64,000 nt of DNA, taken from positions 114,441,040 through 114,505,039 of the forward strand of contig CM045987.1 in NCBI GenBank assembly GCA_025175895.1. The letters are read 5' to 3'. Shown here piece after piece: positions 1-9,971 of this stretch. Under the pieces are notes generated by a model. That model had not been told where the DNA came from. It saw only the letters and a program-made list of their open reading frames with translations, and did no database searches. Within the stretch, counting starts at the first letter, position 1; each line of letters begins with the position of its first letter. The position numbers were made by a program, and so were the translations under genes. This DNA comes from Wurfbainia villosa. Its lineage: Eukaryota; Streptophyta; Magnoliopsida; Zingiberales; Zingiberaceae.

Positions 1-405
1 ATTAATTCTTCAAAGAATTTCTACACCACCCCTAACAATGGTTCCCTGTCTTGAAAGCACCATAAGAGGTCCGCAAGGATTTGGATCAACATCAACATCC
101 TCCAGAGCCATACAAATGAGGACCCCTGAGTAGGATAACCTTATGCGTATTCTTGTACCACCAGAACAACATTCAGTATCCAAAGTAATTAAACCAACAG
201 AATCAAAAGTACCATCAGAACAAGATTCGAATGCTGACCGAGCATGGAAAAATTGGCTAGAAGAAGAACATCTTATAACATTACAAGACACTATTGAATG
301 GACCAATCCATTCGCGGAAGGTGGTGGAAGTGATAATGAATATTTATCTGCTGATTCTGATTTTTGTGATGAACAGATTGCACATATTAATGAAGGCGAT
401 TATGA
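1..405 (+). pseudogene. EPRV ORF3 fragment: dUTPase tail to coat-protein N-terminus
   Basis: Plus-strand remnant of a badnavirus-like polyprotein, cut by the window start. The first 140 bases match the end of the dUTPase-like region also seen at 6370-6540 (minus) and 15130-15300 (plus), including the glycine-rich motif RGPQGFGST. An open frame from 143 continues through an acidic stretch (residues EEEHLITLQDTIEW) into the start of the coat-protein region. Near 405 it jumps directly into the protease region, so the whole coat protein and the first protease motif are deleted. The frame ends at 430. Assignment rests on near identity to the other two copies in this window. Confidence 0.8.
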
Positions 406-1596
406 CATGAGCCACAACCTGCTGTGTTGATCAAAGATCCGTACCAGCACAAGCACCGGAGAAGAATCCTTACACTGTCATTATCAATGGAGTAAATACA
501 AAGCAAGTAGCAAATTGGAAGTTCAAAGGAGGACAAATGAAAATCGGTGAAAACAAATTCAGAATTCCATTCACTTATTCATTTGAAATGACATTAGGAG
601 AAGGAATTCAGATGGTCCTCGGAGGAAATTTTATCAGGGGAATGCAAGGAGTTCGGATAGAAGGTAACACTGTAACCTTCTATAGAAATATAACTACTAT
701 TGCTACAAATCCTACAGTTGCATTAGCAATAGAAGAACTTCAGCTGGAAGAAATGGAATACTTGGAAATCCAGGAAAAGATATTCTTTACTACAATCCCT
801 TTAAATACGTTTATACTACAGAAAAATGGACCTCTATTAAGCAGGTTAAAGGATCAAGGATTTATTGGGGACAATCCATTGCAACACTGATCAAAGAATG
901 GGATTCTCTGCAAAATTGATGTTATTAATCCAGATATCACTATCCAGGATAAACCATTGTCCCATGTTACTCCTGCAATGAAGACAGCTTTCCAAAAGCA
1001 CGTTGATATACTCTTAGGATTAAGAGCCATTCGTCCAGCATTGATCCAGTCACTGGAAAAGAGGTAAAAGGAAAGGAGCGTATGGTGTTAAATTACCGGA
1101 CGCTCAATGATAATACATATAAGGATCAATACAGTTTGCCAAGCATAAATACTATTCTCAAGAAAGTCGGCAACTCAAAAATCTATTCAAAATTTGATCT
1201 AAAGTCTGGATTTCATCAAGTTGCCATGAAACCTGCCTCAATTGAATGGACGACATTTATATGCCCTTCTGGTCTTTATGAATGGCTAGCAATGTCATTC
1301 AAATTAAAGAATACACCGGCAATTTTTCAACGAAAGATGGACCAATGTTTTAAAGGTACAGAAGAATTTATTTCCTTGATGAAGAAGAAGAAGTCGCTAC
1401 AGAATTAGCTGCCTCTCAACGCCATGAATTGTTATCACAATATGAAGTACTACAGGATATGGGTAAGAATATCTTTACCCCACAGGAACATCAAAAAAGA
1501 AGAATGCTGGACAACATTGAGGAACAAGCCTCGCAGAACCTGTATCATGCACTCCGAGAATTTGAGATGATTGAGCAGATGAAAGAATCCGATTTC
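406..1596 (+). pseudogene. EPRV ORF3 fragment: aspartic protease and N-terminal RT, with internal deletions
   Basis: Continuation of the plus-strand EPRV fragment. Bases 420-760 encode the protease body (FRIPFTYSFEMTLGEGIQ, GGNFIRGMQG), but the catalytic DTG seen at 10693 is replaced by deletion-junction sequence. Bases 760-1376 encode the RT fingers (KFDLKSGFHQVAM, WTTFICPSGLYEWLAM). About 50 bases are missing near 1032. Near 1376 the sequence jumps from just before the YIDD catalytic box to the acidic C-terminal tail of ORF3, so RT palm and RNase H are absent. The tail runs to about 1596, where orientation flips. Non-functional remnant. Confidence 0.82.
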
Positions 1597-2013
1597 TGAG
1601 ACGATGCTCGGAGTTTTGATTTCTTTTAGAAAGATTTTAACACAACCTTGCTTTCTAGCACACTTGCACACTAAAAACTCTTACTAAGGAATGGTAGGCT
1701 TGGTGTTGCTCAAGTCTGCTCAAACCTTCTGCACTCGTAGCCTTATATAGAGGAATGTGGTTGTATCAATAATTAAAGCGGGTGCTCGTTTATTAGCCCC
1801 ATCGTCCTTTTATTATGATACACATGATTCCCTATGGATTTACAGCTCTTCCTCACTTCTTTACAACTAATAAAGATAAGACATAAAGATTGATAAGACA
1901 CAAAGATAAATTTTTACAGCTTACAGCATCTGGCTTTTGCTGCATTATTGTACCTTCAGACAAGACGGCTCCCCGGGGCTCAGTCTTGCTTTGGGCTCAC
2001 CACCGCTTCTGTT
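1597..2013 (-). promoter_or_regulatory. EPRV intergenic region, pregenomic promoter and start of leader
   Basis: On the minus strand this stretch follows the ORF3 stop of the viral copy and holds no ORF of its own. A TATA box (ctctatataagg) lies at 1741-1752 on the minus strand, as expected for a caulimovirid pregenomic RNA promoter. The roughly 85 bases at 1597-1680 are the inverse complement of leader sequence at 12470-12555, which lies upstream of the primer-binding site in the plus copy. Transcription from it would run towards position 1, antisense to the plus fragment. Activity cannot be judged from sequence alone. Confidence 0.65.
1741..1752 (-). promoter_or_regulatory. TATA box of EPRV promoter
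   Basis: Minus-strand sequence ctctatataagg about 260 bases downstream of the ORF3 stop, in the position expected for the pregenomic RNA promoter of badnaviruses. The plus viral copy has lost this region: its RNase H joins directly to the leader near 12462. Confidence 0.6.
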
Positions 2014-3348
2014 TTAATGAGGTGTTGCTTTTATTTTTCCAAGGACAGAATTTAAAGCATTGGATACCTTCCAAAGGTCCTTTCTTATCTCCTTTAGTGT
2101 CGGTAGTGCGCTGAGAAAGTAGTTCTGATATCCACCTTCTCTGTAACATCTATTCGTGAAATCGGATTTTTTCATCTGCTCAATCATCTCCAATTCTTGG
2201 AGTGCATGATACAGGTTCTGCGAGGCTTGTTCCTCAATGTTGTCCAACATTCTTCTTTTTTGATGTTCCTGTGGAGTAAAGATATTCTTACCCATATCCT
2301 GCAGTACTTCTTCATATTGTGATAACAATTCATGGCGTCGAGAGGCAGCTAATTCTGTAGCGGCTTCTTCTTCTTCATCACGATATCTGATTCCCTCCGT
2401 GATTTGTTTGCCTCTGGTTGCTTCATCCATTTTTTCTTTCCCTTTGTCCGTTGTTAGTACAGAGATTATCTCTTTTCCGGAGATTAGCCTTGACAATGAG
2501 TCTGCAAAGACATTTAATTTAGCATCAATGTGCTCAAAATTAACTTTAATACCTGACCCAGTGATAAAGTCAGTGAAGGCGATCCACCGAACCCAAGATG
2601 GCTTATTTCTGACCATCTTGTTGTAAAAACTAATTATCGCCTGACAGTCTGTTCTCAAGGTAATTTCTTTTTTATCCAAATAATGGATCTTCAGGGCACT
2701 CATAGTTTCCATAACAACGAATATTTCCGCATCTATGACTGATTTAATTATTGGAAATTTACCATGAGCATAGGCACAGACTTTTTCAGTACTTCTTGGA
2801 TCATATTTGGAGTTCTTCCATTTGCACACTCTACCCCATCCGGTCATGCATCCATCAGTCTCAAGTATAATATAAGCTTGCTCAGGTGGAAGTTCTAAGT
2901 CTGGCAGCTGCTGGATTTGGGCTTTGATCTCCTTGACTAAGGCCCAATCTGATGGCTTCATTCGTTTATCACCATGAATAGAAGTCTTTTCATATAACGG
3001 CCCTAGTTTAGCACTTAGGTTTGGAATATATGTCCGGGCATAGTTAAGAATCTGAGCGAGACCTCGAGCCTTTCTTCTCCTTGAACTTTCTTCCTTGAAT
3101 TCTGCAATCTTTTTGATTATATGAGGTTGTAATTTTAACTTTCCTTCTCCTATCTCTGCTCCCAAGAATTCAATCTTCGAGACCGCCAATTTGCACTTGG
3201 TGGGGGATAGAACTAATCCATGCTTTTCACAGATGTTTAGCATAATTTCCAGATGCTTCACATGCTCTTTCTCTGAATTTGAGAAAACAAGAATGTCATC
3301 AATATATACAGAAATAAATTCTTCTGTACCATTAAAATATTGGTCCAT
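2014..3348 (-). pseudogene. EPRV ORF3: RT palm, RNase H and C-terminal tail
   Basis: 444 open codons on the minus strand, the best-preserved viral pol segment here. It carries the RT catalytic box YIDD (3295-3306), connection sequence, and an RNase H domain with the acidic residues in place: ETDGCMTGW, IDAEIF, RTDCQAI (Asp codon 2647-2649) and a final HIDAKLNVFADSLSR. An acidic, glutamine-rich tail of about 130 residues follows to the ORF3 stop. An in-frame TGA separates it from the RT N-terminus, so the polyprotein is broken. A compensated frameshift alters residues just before ILNYARTYIP compared with the plus copy. Confidence 0.85.
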
Positions 3349-3981
3349 CTTTCATTGAAAAATTGCTGGTGCATTCTATAATCCGAATGGCATTGCTAGT
3401 CATTCATAAAGACCAGAAGGGCATATAAATGTCGTCCATTCAATTGAGGCAGGTTCCATGGCAACTTGATGAAATCCAGACTTTAGATCAAATTTTGAAT
3501 AGATCTTTGAGTTGTCGACTTTCTTGAGAATAGTATTTATGCCTAGCAAACTGTATTGATCCTTATAGGTATTATCATTGAGCGTCCGGTAATTGAACAC
3601 CATACGCTCCTTTCCTTTTACCTCTTTTCCAGTGACTGGATCAATGCTGGTTCCTGATTGAACAATCATAGCCATCGTTCTATGTTGACTTTTACTGGGG
3701 CGAATGACTCTTAATCCTAAGAGTATATCAACGTGCTTTTGGAAAGCTGTCTTCATTGCAGGAGTAACATGGGACAATGGTTTATCCTGGATAGTGATAT
3801 CTGGATTAATAACATCTATTTTGCAGAGAATCCCATTCTTTGACCAGTGTTGCAATGGATTGTCCCCAATAAATCCTTGATCCTTTAACCTGCTTAATAG
3901 AGGTCTATGTTTCTGTAGTATAAACGTATTTGAAGGGGTTGCAATAAAGAATACCTTTTCCTGGATTTCCAAGTATTCCAT
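3349..3981 (-). pseudogene. EPRV ORF3: N-terminal RT (fingers)
   Basis: Minus-strand RT fingers and start of the palm: MVFNYRTLNDNTYKDQYS, then KFDLKSGFHQVAM and WTTFICPSGLYE. The frame ends in TGA where the other copies have TGG (Trp), and a second TGA replaces CGA just before the downstream open segment. Both are G-to-A or C-to-T changes, the pattern left by deamination of methylated cytosine in silenced plant repeats. Upstream it joins the protease region without a new start, as expected inside a polyprotein. Confidence 0.82.
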
Positions 3982-4580
3982 TTCTTCCAGCTGAAGTTCT
4001 TATTCTTTGATCTGTTGTAGGATTTGTAGTGATAGTAGTTATATTTTTATAGAAGGTTACTGATGTTACCTTACATGCGAACTCCTCCTTGCGTTCCCAC
4101 TGATAAAATTTCCTCAGGGACCGTACAATTCCTTCTCTAATGTCATTTGAATGAATAAGTGAATGGAATTACAATTTGTTTTCATCGATTTTCATTTGTC
4201 CTCCTTTGAACTTCCAATTTGCTACTTGCTTTGAATTTACTCCATTGATAATGACAGTGTAAGGATTCTTCTCGATTAGCTTGTCTTTGATGCGGATCTT
4301 TAATTACCAGAGTTGTGGCACGATATCTAGAATAGCATTTACCTTGAATGGAGGAATAGTCGGTATTTGATTTATTTGTCGTATGGTATAGCCGATTGAA
4401 GTTCTTTTTGGATGGTATTATTTGCTGTGGCGAAATCTGAATATTTCCAGAAAATGTAATTGCTCTTTCCCTTTCTGCAAGTCTTGGAGGTTTAATTGTT
4501 GTAGCTCCTCGACCAATTCATTAGTTAATGTGGTTTCTGCTTCTTGATTTAAGCGAACTGCAATACAGTGCACGATCTTA
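3982..4580 (-). pseudogene. EPRV ORF3: degraded aspartic protease
   Basis: Minus-strand equivalent of the protease at 10640-10980. Nucleotide similarity is clear but the frame is lost by small indels. Around 4296-4345 the residues that should follow ILD of the DTG motif are frameshifted, so no catalytic triplet can be read. Neighbours fit the viral order: coat-protein C-terminus upstream and RT downstream. Confidence 0.65.
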
Positions 4581-4999
4581 CGATTTGACGTAAATAGTCT
4601 ATGTAGCCAAATAATTCAACAATTAAATTATTTTCTTCGTACTTGTAGGGAAGTGGCGGCATAGTCTCGAGTTTGATCTTGAATAATAATCGAACATAAA
4701 GGTGCAGGTGATGAAATCTGCATTCTGAGCAATGTCTTCTGGCTCTGTGTTGTCACTGTACCACAAAAATTACATTTGATAAATGAAGTATTAACTTCTT
4801 GATTTACCTGCCATCTGTGCTAGCAATAAAATTGCTCCTCTGGCAGGTCTATTTGAACTTGCCATCTCTGTGGTTCTCCTATCAGAACGAACATAGACTC
4901 ATTTATTGGAAGCACATTGGTTGCAGCATTGCAATGTTGTTCTATTGCATTCTCTCCTTCGGACATACTGCAGATAGCATCACTCGCTTTAAATGCAGG
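4581..4999 (-). pseudogene. EPRV ORF3: coat protein to protease linker
   Basis: Decayed minus-strand stretch between the zinc-knuckle coat-protein segment and the protease. It has no named domain. It aligns by nucleotide with 9985-10430 of the plus copy, and 4826-4935 recurs in the same orientation at about 9136-9236. No uninterrupted frame remains. Confidence 0.5.
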
Positions 5000-5587
5000 T
5001 CATGAGAATACTATGTAAAAATCCTCTGGTAAGTCTAGTTCATTGATCATCGCAACTCTTTCTTTGTTGCCAATCTTATTATGACATTCCCTGGCGAAAT
5101 GTCCTTCCCCGCATATGAAACATTTGCACTTCTTTACTCTTGTTCTGTCATTTTGATATTTTCTCTTTATCACTCGCACATGTGATTTGTGCGGTTTGCC
5201 TTTATAAGTATTTGATTTCCGCAATCCATACTTCTTTCTCTCGCCCTGATAATAGCTGAGTATAGGAATTTGAGAGCAAAATTGAAGGTCCTTCAAACTT
5301 CTCTGTAGGGTTGCCTGCTTACACATTTCTGTAAGCTCTTGATATGCATAATGTATTCTTGGTAAAACCCCAATAGTGTTTCCCCTGAATTTTTCTTGAA
5401 ATCTTGATTCTAAATGGCGCCCAATAAGTGGTAGCATCTTTCGGTAAAATTTGCTAGACAACTCTTCATTTATAAACATCCGACCTGTTCTTGCAGCTAG
5501 GTCTTTGTATGTATTCATATAATTCACCAAATCCTTGGTACCATTACATACTAACCTTTGAGATCGAGTATGCTTGATTTTGTTCAT
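5000..5587 (-). pseudogene. EPRV ORF3: coat protein C-terminal half with zinc knuckle
   Basis: 195 codons on the minus strand. Near the end lies a CCHC zinc knuckle CFICGEGHFAREC (5084-5122), preceded by a Lys/Arg-rich stretch, as in caulimovirid coat proteins that bind genomic RNA. The upstream part (SSKFYRKMLPLIGRHLESRF) is nearly identical to the plus copy at 9500-9700. Frame breaks near 5588 separate it from the N-terminal half. Confidence 0.8.
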
Positions 5588-6109
5588 GATGGTTCTGAGT
5601 GGATCTTGAGGTGATAATCATAGAATTTGTGACAAAATATTTTGGGTTTCGTCAGCAGCATTAATTAACTTATCATATTGATCTGGGAACAGCATCCGCC
5701 ACGAGATAAATGTCTTCTTTTCTATCTCTCCCAGTAGATTTTCCACATACTGCACTTTGGTTCTTTTGTTAGGCCAAATCTTTGAGCCTACCACGTTAGT
5801 GGTTATGGATTCCCACCTGGATATAACATCATTATATAGCCCAATATTGTTATGAAGTACTAACATTGCACCTGTTGTGTGCTGGGCTAAAGGAAGTGTC
5901 CATTGCTCATTGCTATAGGCTTTTCTGAACTTTCCAATTCTTGCACCCATGAAATCAATATTTTTGTATGGGTTTGATGTTGTTGGCCTTTCATCTGCTA
6001 GACCATACTGAGGTGGTCCCATCATTGTGTCCTCTGGTGGATTAAAAGAAGAAGAAACTACTGATGACGCCAGAATTCGTCCTTTGTCCTTCCGCTTTAG
6101 ATAATCCAT
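5588..6109 (-). pseudogene. EPRV ORF3: coat protein N-terminal half
   Basis: Minus-strand open segment of about 163 codons containing the conserved-looking core DFMGARIGKFRKAYSNEQW and WPNKRTKVQYVENLLGE, followed by a short frame-broken join to the C-terminal half. It lies between the dUTPase-like segment and the zinc-knuckle segment, the position of the capsid domain in badnavirus ORF3. The same segment at 9237 in the plus copy supports the reading. Confidence 0.72.
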
Positions 6110-6802
6110 ATCATAATCGCCTTCTAATATGCAATAACATTATCACAAAATCATCGTGGATAAATATTCATTATCACTTCCACCACCTTCCGCGAATGGA
6201 TTGGTCCATTCAATAGTGTCTTGTAATGTTATAAGATGTTCTTCTTCTAGCCAATTTTTCCATGCTCGGTCAGCATCCGAATCTTTTTCTGATGGTACTT
6301 TTGATTCTGTTGGTTTAATTACTTTAGATACTGAATGTTGTTCTGGTGGTATAAGAATACGCATAAGATTATCCCACTCAGGGGTCCTCATTTGTATGGC
6401 ACTGGAGGATGTTGATGTTGATCCAAATCCTTGCGGACCTCTTATGGTGCTTTCAAGACAGGGAACCATTGTTAGGGGTGGTGTAGAATTTCTTTCAAGA
6501 ATTAATTGAGCAATTGCTTCCCCCTGCTTAATATATAAATCTTTCCTCCATGCACTGCCTGATCTGGCTGCAATGCGGTCATAATGTCCTTCAAAAATAG
6601 CGAATGCTAATCCTGTATAAAGCAAAGACCTGTCCCCTGGTCCTATTTTATAATTATCACAAATATGTAAATCATACCCTGCTGCTCCAGGTGTTCTCCT
6701 AATTGGAGTAATGGCTTCAGGATGCATCCTCATCACTTCGAAAACTGGTTCTTCAGTGATTAATACTGATAATATTTCTCTTTCCGGTGAACATGCTTCC
6801 AC
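6110..6802 (-). pseudogene. EPRV ORF3: dUTPase-like domain
   Basis: Minus-strand segment with motifs of trimeric dUTPases: PGAAGYDL (6668-6691, motif 1), DRIAARSGSA (6552-6580, motif 2), KQGEAIAQLILE (6499-6534, motif 4) and the glycine-rich RGPQGFGST (6416-6442, motif 5). Motif 3, seen in the plus copy at 15047-15079, is deleted here: ARSGSA runs straight into the motif 4 flank. dUTPases hydrolyse dUTP to dUMP and keep uracil out of DNA. The domain sits between movement protein and coat protein in ORF3. That placement is not part of the standard badnavirus order I know. Deletion makes this copy inactive by inference. Confidence 0.75.
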
Positions 6803-7541
6803 ATCATCCTCATTTGCAGTAATTGCCCTGGGTTCTGCAATGGGTGTATATCCTTAGGCGTAGAGGCGCTTCCGTCTAGTAATGTCACAGTATCGACCCT
6901 AGTTGGAGCCATAGGGTTTCTTCGTTGAGTTGGTCTTAAGATCCACCGTTGCTGTTGTAGTTCATCCGTGGTAAATCTTGAACCGGGTAATGCAATAACT
7001 CCCCTACTAGCAAGATAATCTGCAACATTCTGCACATTTTAAGTAAAATTTGTAAAACTAGTATTGGTTAATCGACCAACCATCATTCTAGTAATTAACA
7101 GATTACTAGATCCCCCTTGCCAGTCCTGATATCCTCGAGTCTGAACGGATATTTCTATATGATTTGCAAAATCTTCCAGATTCATCATCATATCTGGAAT
7201 TACATAAACCATTTGCATTCCTCTTGTCAGATCCATTTCCATGGTAGCAATAATAGATCTGTCTCCACGCCACCTTGTGTCTCGTAAGATTACAAGTATC
7301 ATAATACCCGTATTTCTTCTGTGGAGAGTATATATTCTTATCAAGACAAGCCCCATATATATATATGAAAGAACCCTGATTCTCTTAAAGCTTAATGACT
7401 CTGCTCTGTGACAAGTGGTAGATCAACTTGTCCTTCTTCTACACACAGAATATCTTCTTCCGAGTAATGCTGATATACTCGGTGTTGTGTAGGTTGAAAA
7501 CCGGTTGAATATAGTACCTCAGCGGGTACCATGCTTGCTCT
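6803..7541 (-). pseudogene. EPRV ORF3: movement protein domain
   Basis: Minus-strand segments (7039-7356 and 6760-7035, with a degraded link from 7357 to 7541) encode a 30K-type movement protein region: RIYTLHRRNTGIM, ILRDTRWRGDRSII, QTRGYQDWQGGSSNLL and, further on, VADYLASRGVIALPGS. This block is typical of the N-terminal part of badnavirus ORF3 and mediates cell-to-cell movement through plasmodesmata. Several stops break the frame, including one between the two halves near 7037. Confidence 0.78.
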
Positions 7542-7760
7542 TTAAGATCTAGAAATCTCCAACTGTTCTTCTGGATTAACTTGGCTTTCAATGGTTCTTC
7601 GGTATCTCCTTTGACTAGGCAGAATTCGTCTTTGCAGGTTGAATAATCTTCTCTGCCCTATTCTGTAATCTCTGATTTGATCCTCCGTACTTGGTACCTG
7701 GAGGTCTGTAGGAGTTATAACTGCTGGTGGTCTTGTGCTTGTAGAAGTTCTTGCTGCCAT
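7542..7760 (-). pseudogene. EPRV ORF3 N-terminus
   Basis: Start of the viral polyprotein on the minus strand. The ATG (7758-7760) overlaps the ORF2 stop as TGATG, the usual badnavirus arrangement. The Arg-rich N-terminal peptide (IGQRRLFNLQRRI) runs 73 codons to a TAA at 7542-7544, where the plus copy has CGA, consistent with deamination of a CpG on both strands. Downstream sequence continues into the movement protein region. Confidence 0.75.
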
Positions 7761-8164
7761 CACTTTTCTTTTTCTTTTTGAAGAATATTAGAGGGATTCC
7801 GGAATACCAATATAGAACCTTTCTTTCTTGGGATTACTGTTTCAGTTCCCAAATTCAAACCAGAAATCCTTTTGGCTAAATCGTCAATAGCTCCTTCAAG
7901 TTCCTTTGGTGCGGAGGTTGATGCACTTGAGGTTTGCTTCAGATTCTTAACTTGATTCTGAAGATCCTGCAGCTAGTTATGAATTTCAATTATAAGAGAT
8001 AATAAGGTGTTATTTTGTTTTATTAACACCTTCTGAAAATCAAAGGCTGATTTTAATTGGGATGGTACAGAAAATCCTTGAGCGGGTGCTTCAATGTTTT
8101 CTGTGGCTTTTAGTGCATTAACATAGGCTGAATTTTCTGACTGCTTGTCCCAATTTTCACTCAT
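7760..8164 (-). pseudogene. EPRV ORF2 (small virion-associated type protein)
   Basis: Minus-strand ORF2 of about 134 codons. Its ATG at 8164 overlaps the ORF1 stop (ATGA) and its stop overlaps the ORF3 start (TGATG). The sequence SENWDKQSENSAYVNALK and a helical middle section match the plus copy at 13436-13840. It is interrupted by TAG at about 7973-7975, where the plus copy has CAG (Gln). ORF2 of badnaviruses is a small nucleic-acid-binding protein; function here is inferred from position and size only. Confidence 0.78.
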
Positions 8165-8577
8165 CCGCCAATCAAACTCTTTACCTCTTGTAGAATTGTT
8201 TCTACTTCTCTGACCTTTTTCTTCAACTCTTCTGCTACTTTTATTACTCTAGGCTGATCTAGAGCTTCAGCTATGGCTATTTTTACTTCCTTTTTAGTCA
8301 CAGGTTGATTTAGCAAAATTTCTTTTTCTAAAGAATTTACGGCTGTTCTGAGCTTAGTAACTTCCCTTTTTAACATCTCGTTTTCCTCTTTCAAGGAATA
8401 GAAGTATTTTAGTGTTACTTTTGAAAGAAGAGAAATCTTGTTGTGGATTGTTTCAAGGTTATGGGCTAGATCGCTAGTTGTAGGTTTTGGGCTTTCTGCA
8501 AGATTAAGATATTCTAGATTCGGGTTTCGGATTTTCTCATACCACTCTCTTATATTTCTCTCGAATTTTTCACTCAT
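8161..8577 (-). CDS. EPRV ORF1 (badnavirus-type, 138 aa)
   Basis: Uninterrupted 138-codon ORF on the minus strand, from the ATG at 8577 to a stop overlapping the ORF2 start. The middle is strongly helical with a heptad-like pattern (LKREVTKLRTAVNSLEKEI), suggesting a coiled coil. Size, position after a long leader and the overlap with ORF2 all fit badnavirus ORF1, reported to be a virion-associated protein of poorly known role. It is the only intact viral ORF in the window. The plus copy (13023) has a premature stop. Expression from this locus is unknown. Confidence 0.8.
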   Translation of the reverse strand: MSEKFERNIREWYEKIRNPNLEYLNLAESPKPTTSDLAHNLETIHNKISLLSKVTLKYFYSLKEENEMLKREVTKLRTAVNSLEKEILLNQPVTKKEVKIAIAEALDQPRVIKVAEELKKKVREVETILQEVKSLIGG

Positions 8578-9019
8578 TTAGAAGATTTGCTTATCTTACT
8601 TCTACTTACAGCTTAGGAACCTGTAAAATTTTCATGCTCACCTGACGGACTTGGCTCTCTGGGAGACTTATATGTACTGCAGTCTTTTGCAATCAATTAA
8701 CAGATTCGGTCGCCTTATTATAGAACTAAGATTTACTAATCATTGTGTCTTCTAATTTCAAAATTTATTCCAGAAATATCCCCAATTTTAAGACTTCAAG
8801 CTTACCGTCTTACGCACTTACTAGCCTTGCAGATAAACCGGACCAAGGATGCATGTCGAGTCTCCACCTTTCATCTTTGTGGTTAATTTCCATGTAACAA
8901 ATTTGAAACCAAGTAATATGTGATTATATAAAGAGAATAGGTATGTACCCGTACCTTCACCTAGAGTTTGGATTTTTAGCCTTGCATAATCAACTAGCTC
9001 TGATACCAAAAATGGATCG
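8578..9019 (-). other. EPRV leader region (minus copy)
   Basis: Untranslated leader between the primer-binding site and ORF1 on the minus strand, nearly identical to 12592-13022 of the plus copy. It contains short ORF-like stretches shared by both copies (for example MVSELVDYARLKIQ), but these overlap the primer site and are not taken as genes. Orientation flips at about 9020-9024. Confidence 0.65.
8991..9008 (-). promoter_or_regulatory. EPRV tRNA-Met primer-binding site
   Basis: Minus-strand tggtatcagagctagttg, the initiator-tRNA(Met)-complementary site that primes minus-strand DNA synthesis and marks position 1 of badnavirus genomes. An identical site lies at 12592-12609 on the plus strand. 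Confidence 0.8.
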
Positions 9020-9236
9020 ACTTTCCGGAATCCCTCTGATATTCTTCAAAAAGAAAAAGAAAAGTGATGGCGTGAGAACCTCTACAAACCTGAGACCACC
9101 AATTTTATTAACTGTTACACCGTATGTCTTTGTGATAAAATTGCTCCTCTAGCAGGTCTATTTGAACTTGCCATCCCTGTAGTTCTCCTATCAGAACGAA
9201 CATAGACTCATTTTTTAGAAGCACATTGGTTGCAAC
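9020..9236. other. Scrambled EPRV junction with two strand switches
   Basis: At 9020-9024 the minus leader joins plus-strand ORF2/ORF3 junction sequence; the shared ttcc is a microhomology. About 75 bases of plus sequence (matching 13798-13870) follow, then roughly 35 bases of unclear origin. From about 9136 to 9233 the sequence is minus-oriented again and matches 4826-4935. At about 9233-9237 it flips to plus-oriented coat-protein sequence. Such short inverted patches fit end-joining of several viral DNA pieces during or after integration. Confidence 0.7.
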
Positions 9237-9971
9237 GTGGTAGACTCAAAGATTTGGCCTGACAAAAGAACCAAAGTGCAGTATGTGGAAAATCTACTGG
9301 GAGAGAAAGAAAAGAAGACATTTATCCGGTGGCGGATGATGTTCCCAGATCAATATGATAAGTTAATTAATGTTGCTGACGAAACCCAAAATATTTTGTC
9401 ACAAATTCGGCGGATTATCACCCTTGAAGATCCAGCCTCAGGAACCACTGCGGAACAAAATCAAGCATACCTTGATCTTGAAAGGTTAGTATGTAATAGT
9501 ACCAAGGATTTGGTGAATTATATGAATACATACAAAGACCTAGCTACAAGAACAGGCCGAATGTTTATAAATGAAGAGTTGTCTAGCAAATTTTACCGAA
9601 ACATGCCATCACTTATTGGGCGCCATTTAGAATCAAGATTTCAAGAAAAATTCAGGGGAAACACTATTGGGGTTTTACCAAGAATACATCATGCATACCA
9701 AGAGCTTACAGAAATGTGTAAGCAGGCAACCCTACAGAGAAGTTTGAAGGACCTTCGGTTTTGCTCTCAAATTCCTATACCCAGCTATTATCAAGGCGAG
9801 AGAAAGAAGTATGGATTGCGGAAATCAAATACTTATAAAGCGAACCGCCTGAATCACATGTGCAGTGATAAGAGAAAATATCAAATAATGAGAACAAGAG
9901 TAAAGAAGTCAGAATGTTTACGTATGCGGGGAAGGACATTTGCGAGGAATGTCGTAATAAAATTAGCCTGA
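9237..9971 (+). pseudogene. EPRV ORF3: coat protein (plus copy)
   Basis: 244 open codons on the plus strand beginning inside the coat protein (WPDKRTKVQYVENLLGE) and extending past MPSLIGRHLESRF to the zinc-knuckle region. The knuckle itself is frameshifted: cysteines and histidine of the minus copy are not in register around 9915-9960. The start at 9237 is a recombination joint, not a true initiation codon. Close to the minus copy at 5000-5790, in opposite orientation. Confidence 0.78.
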
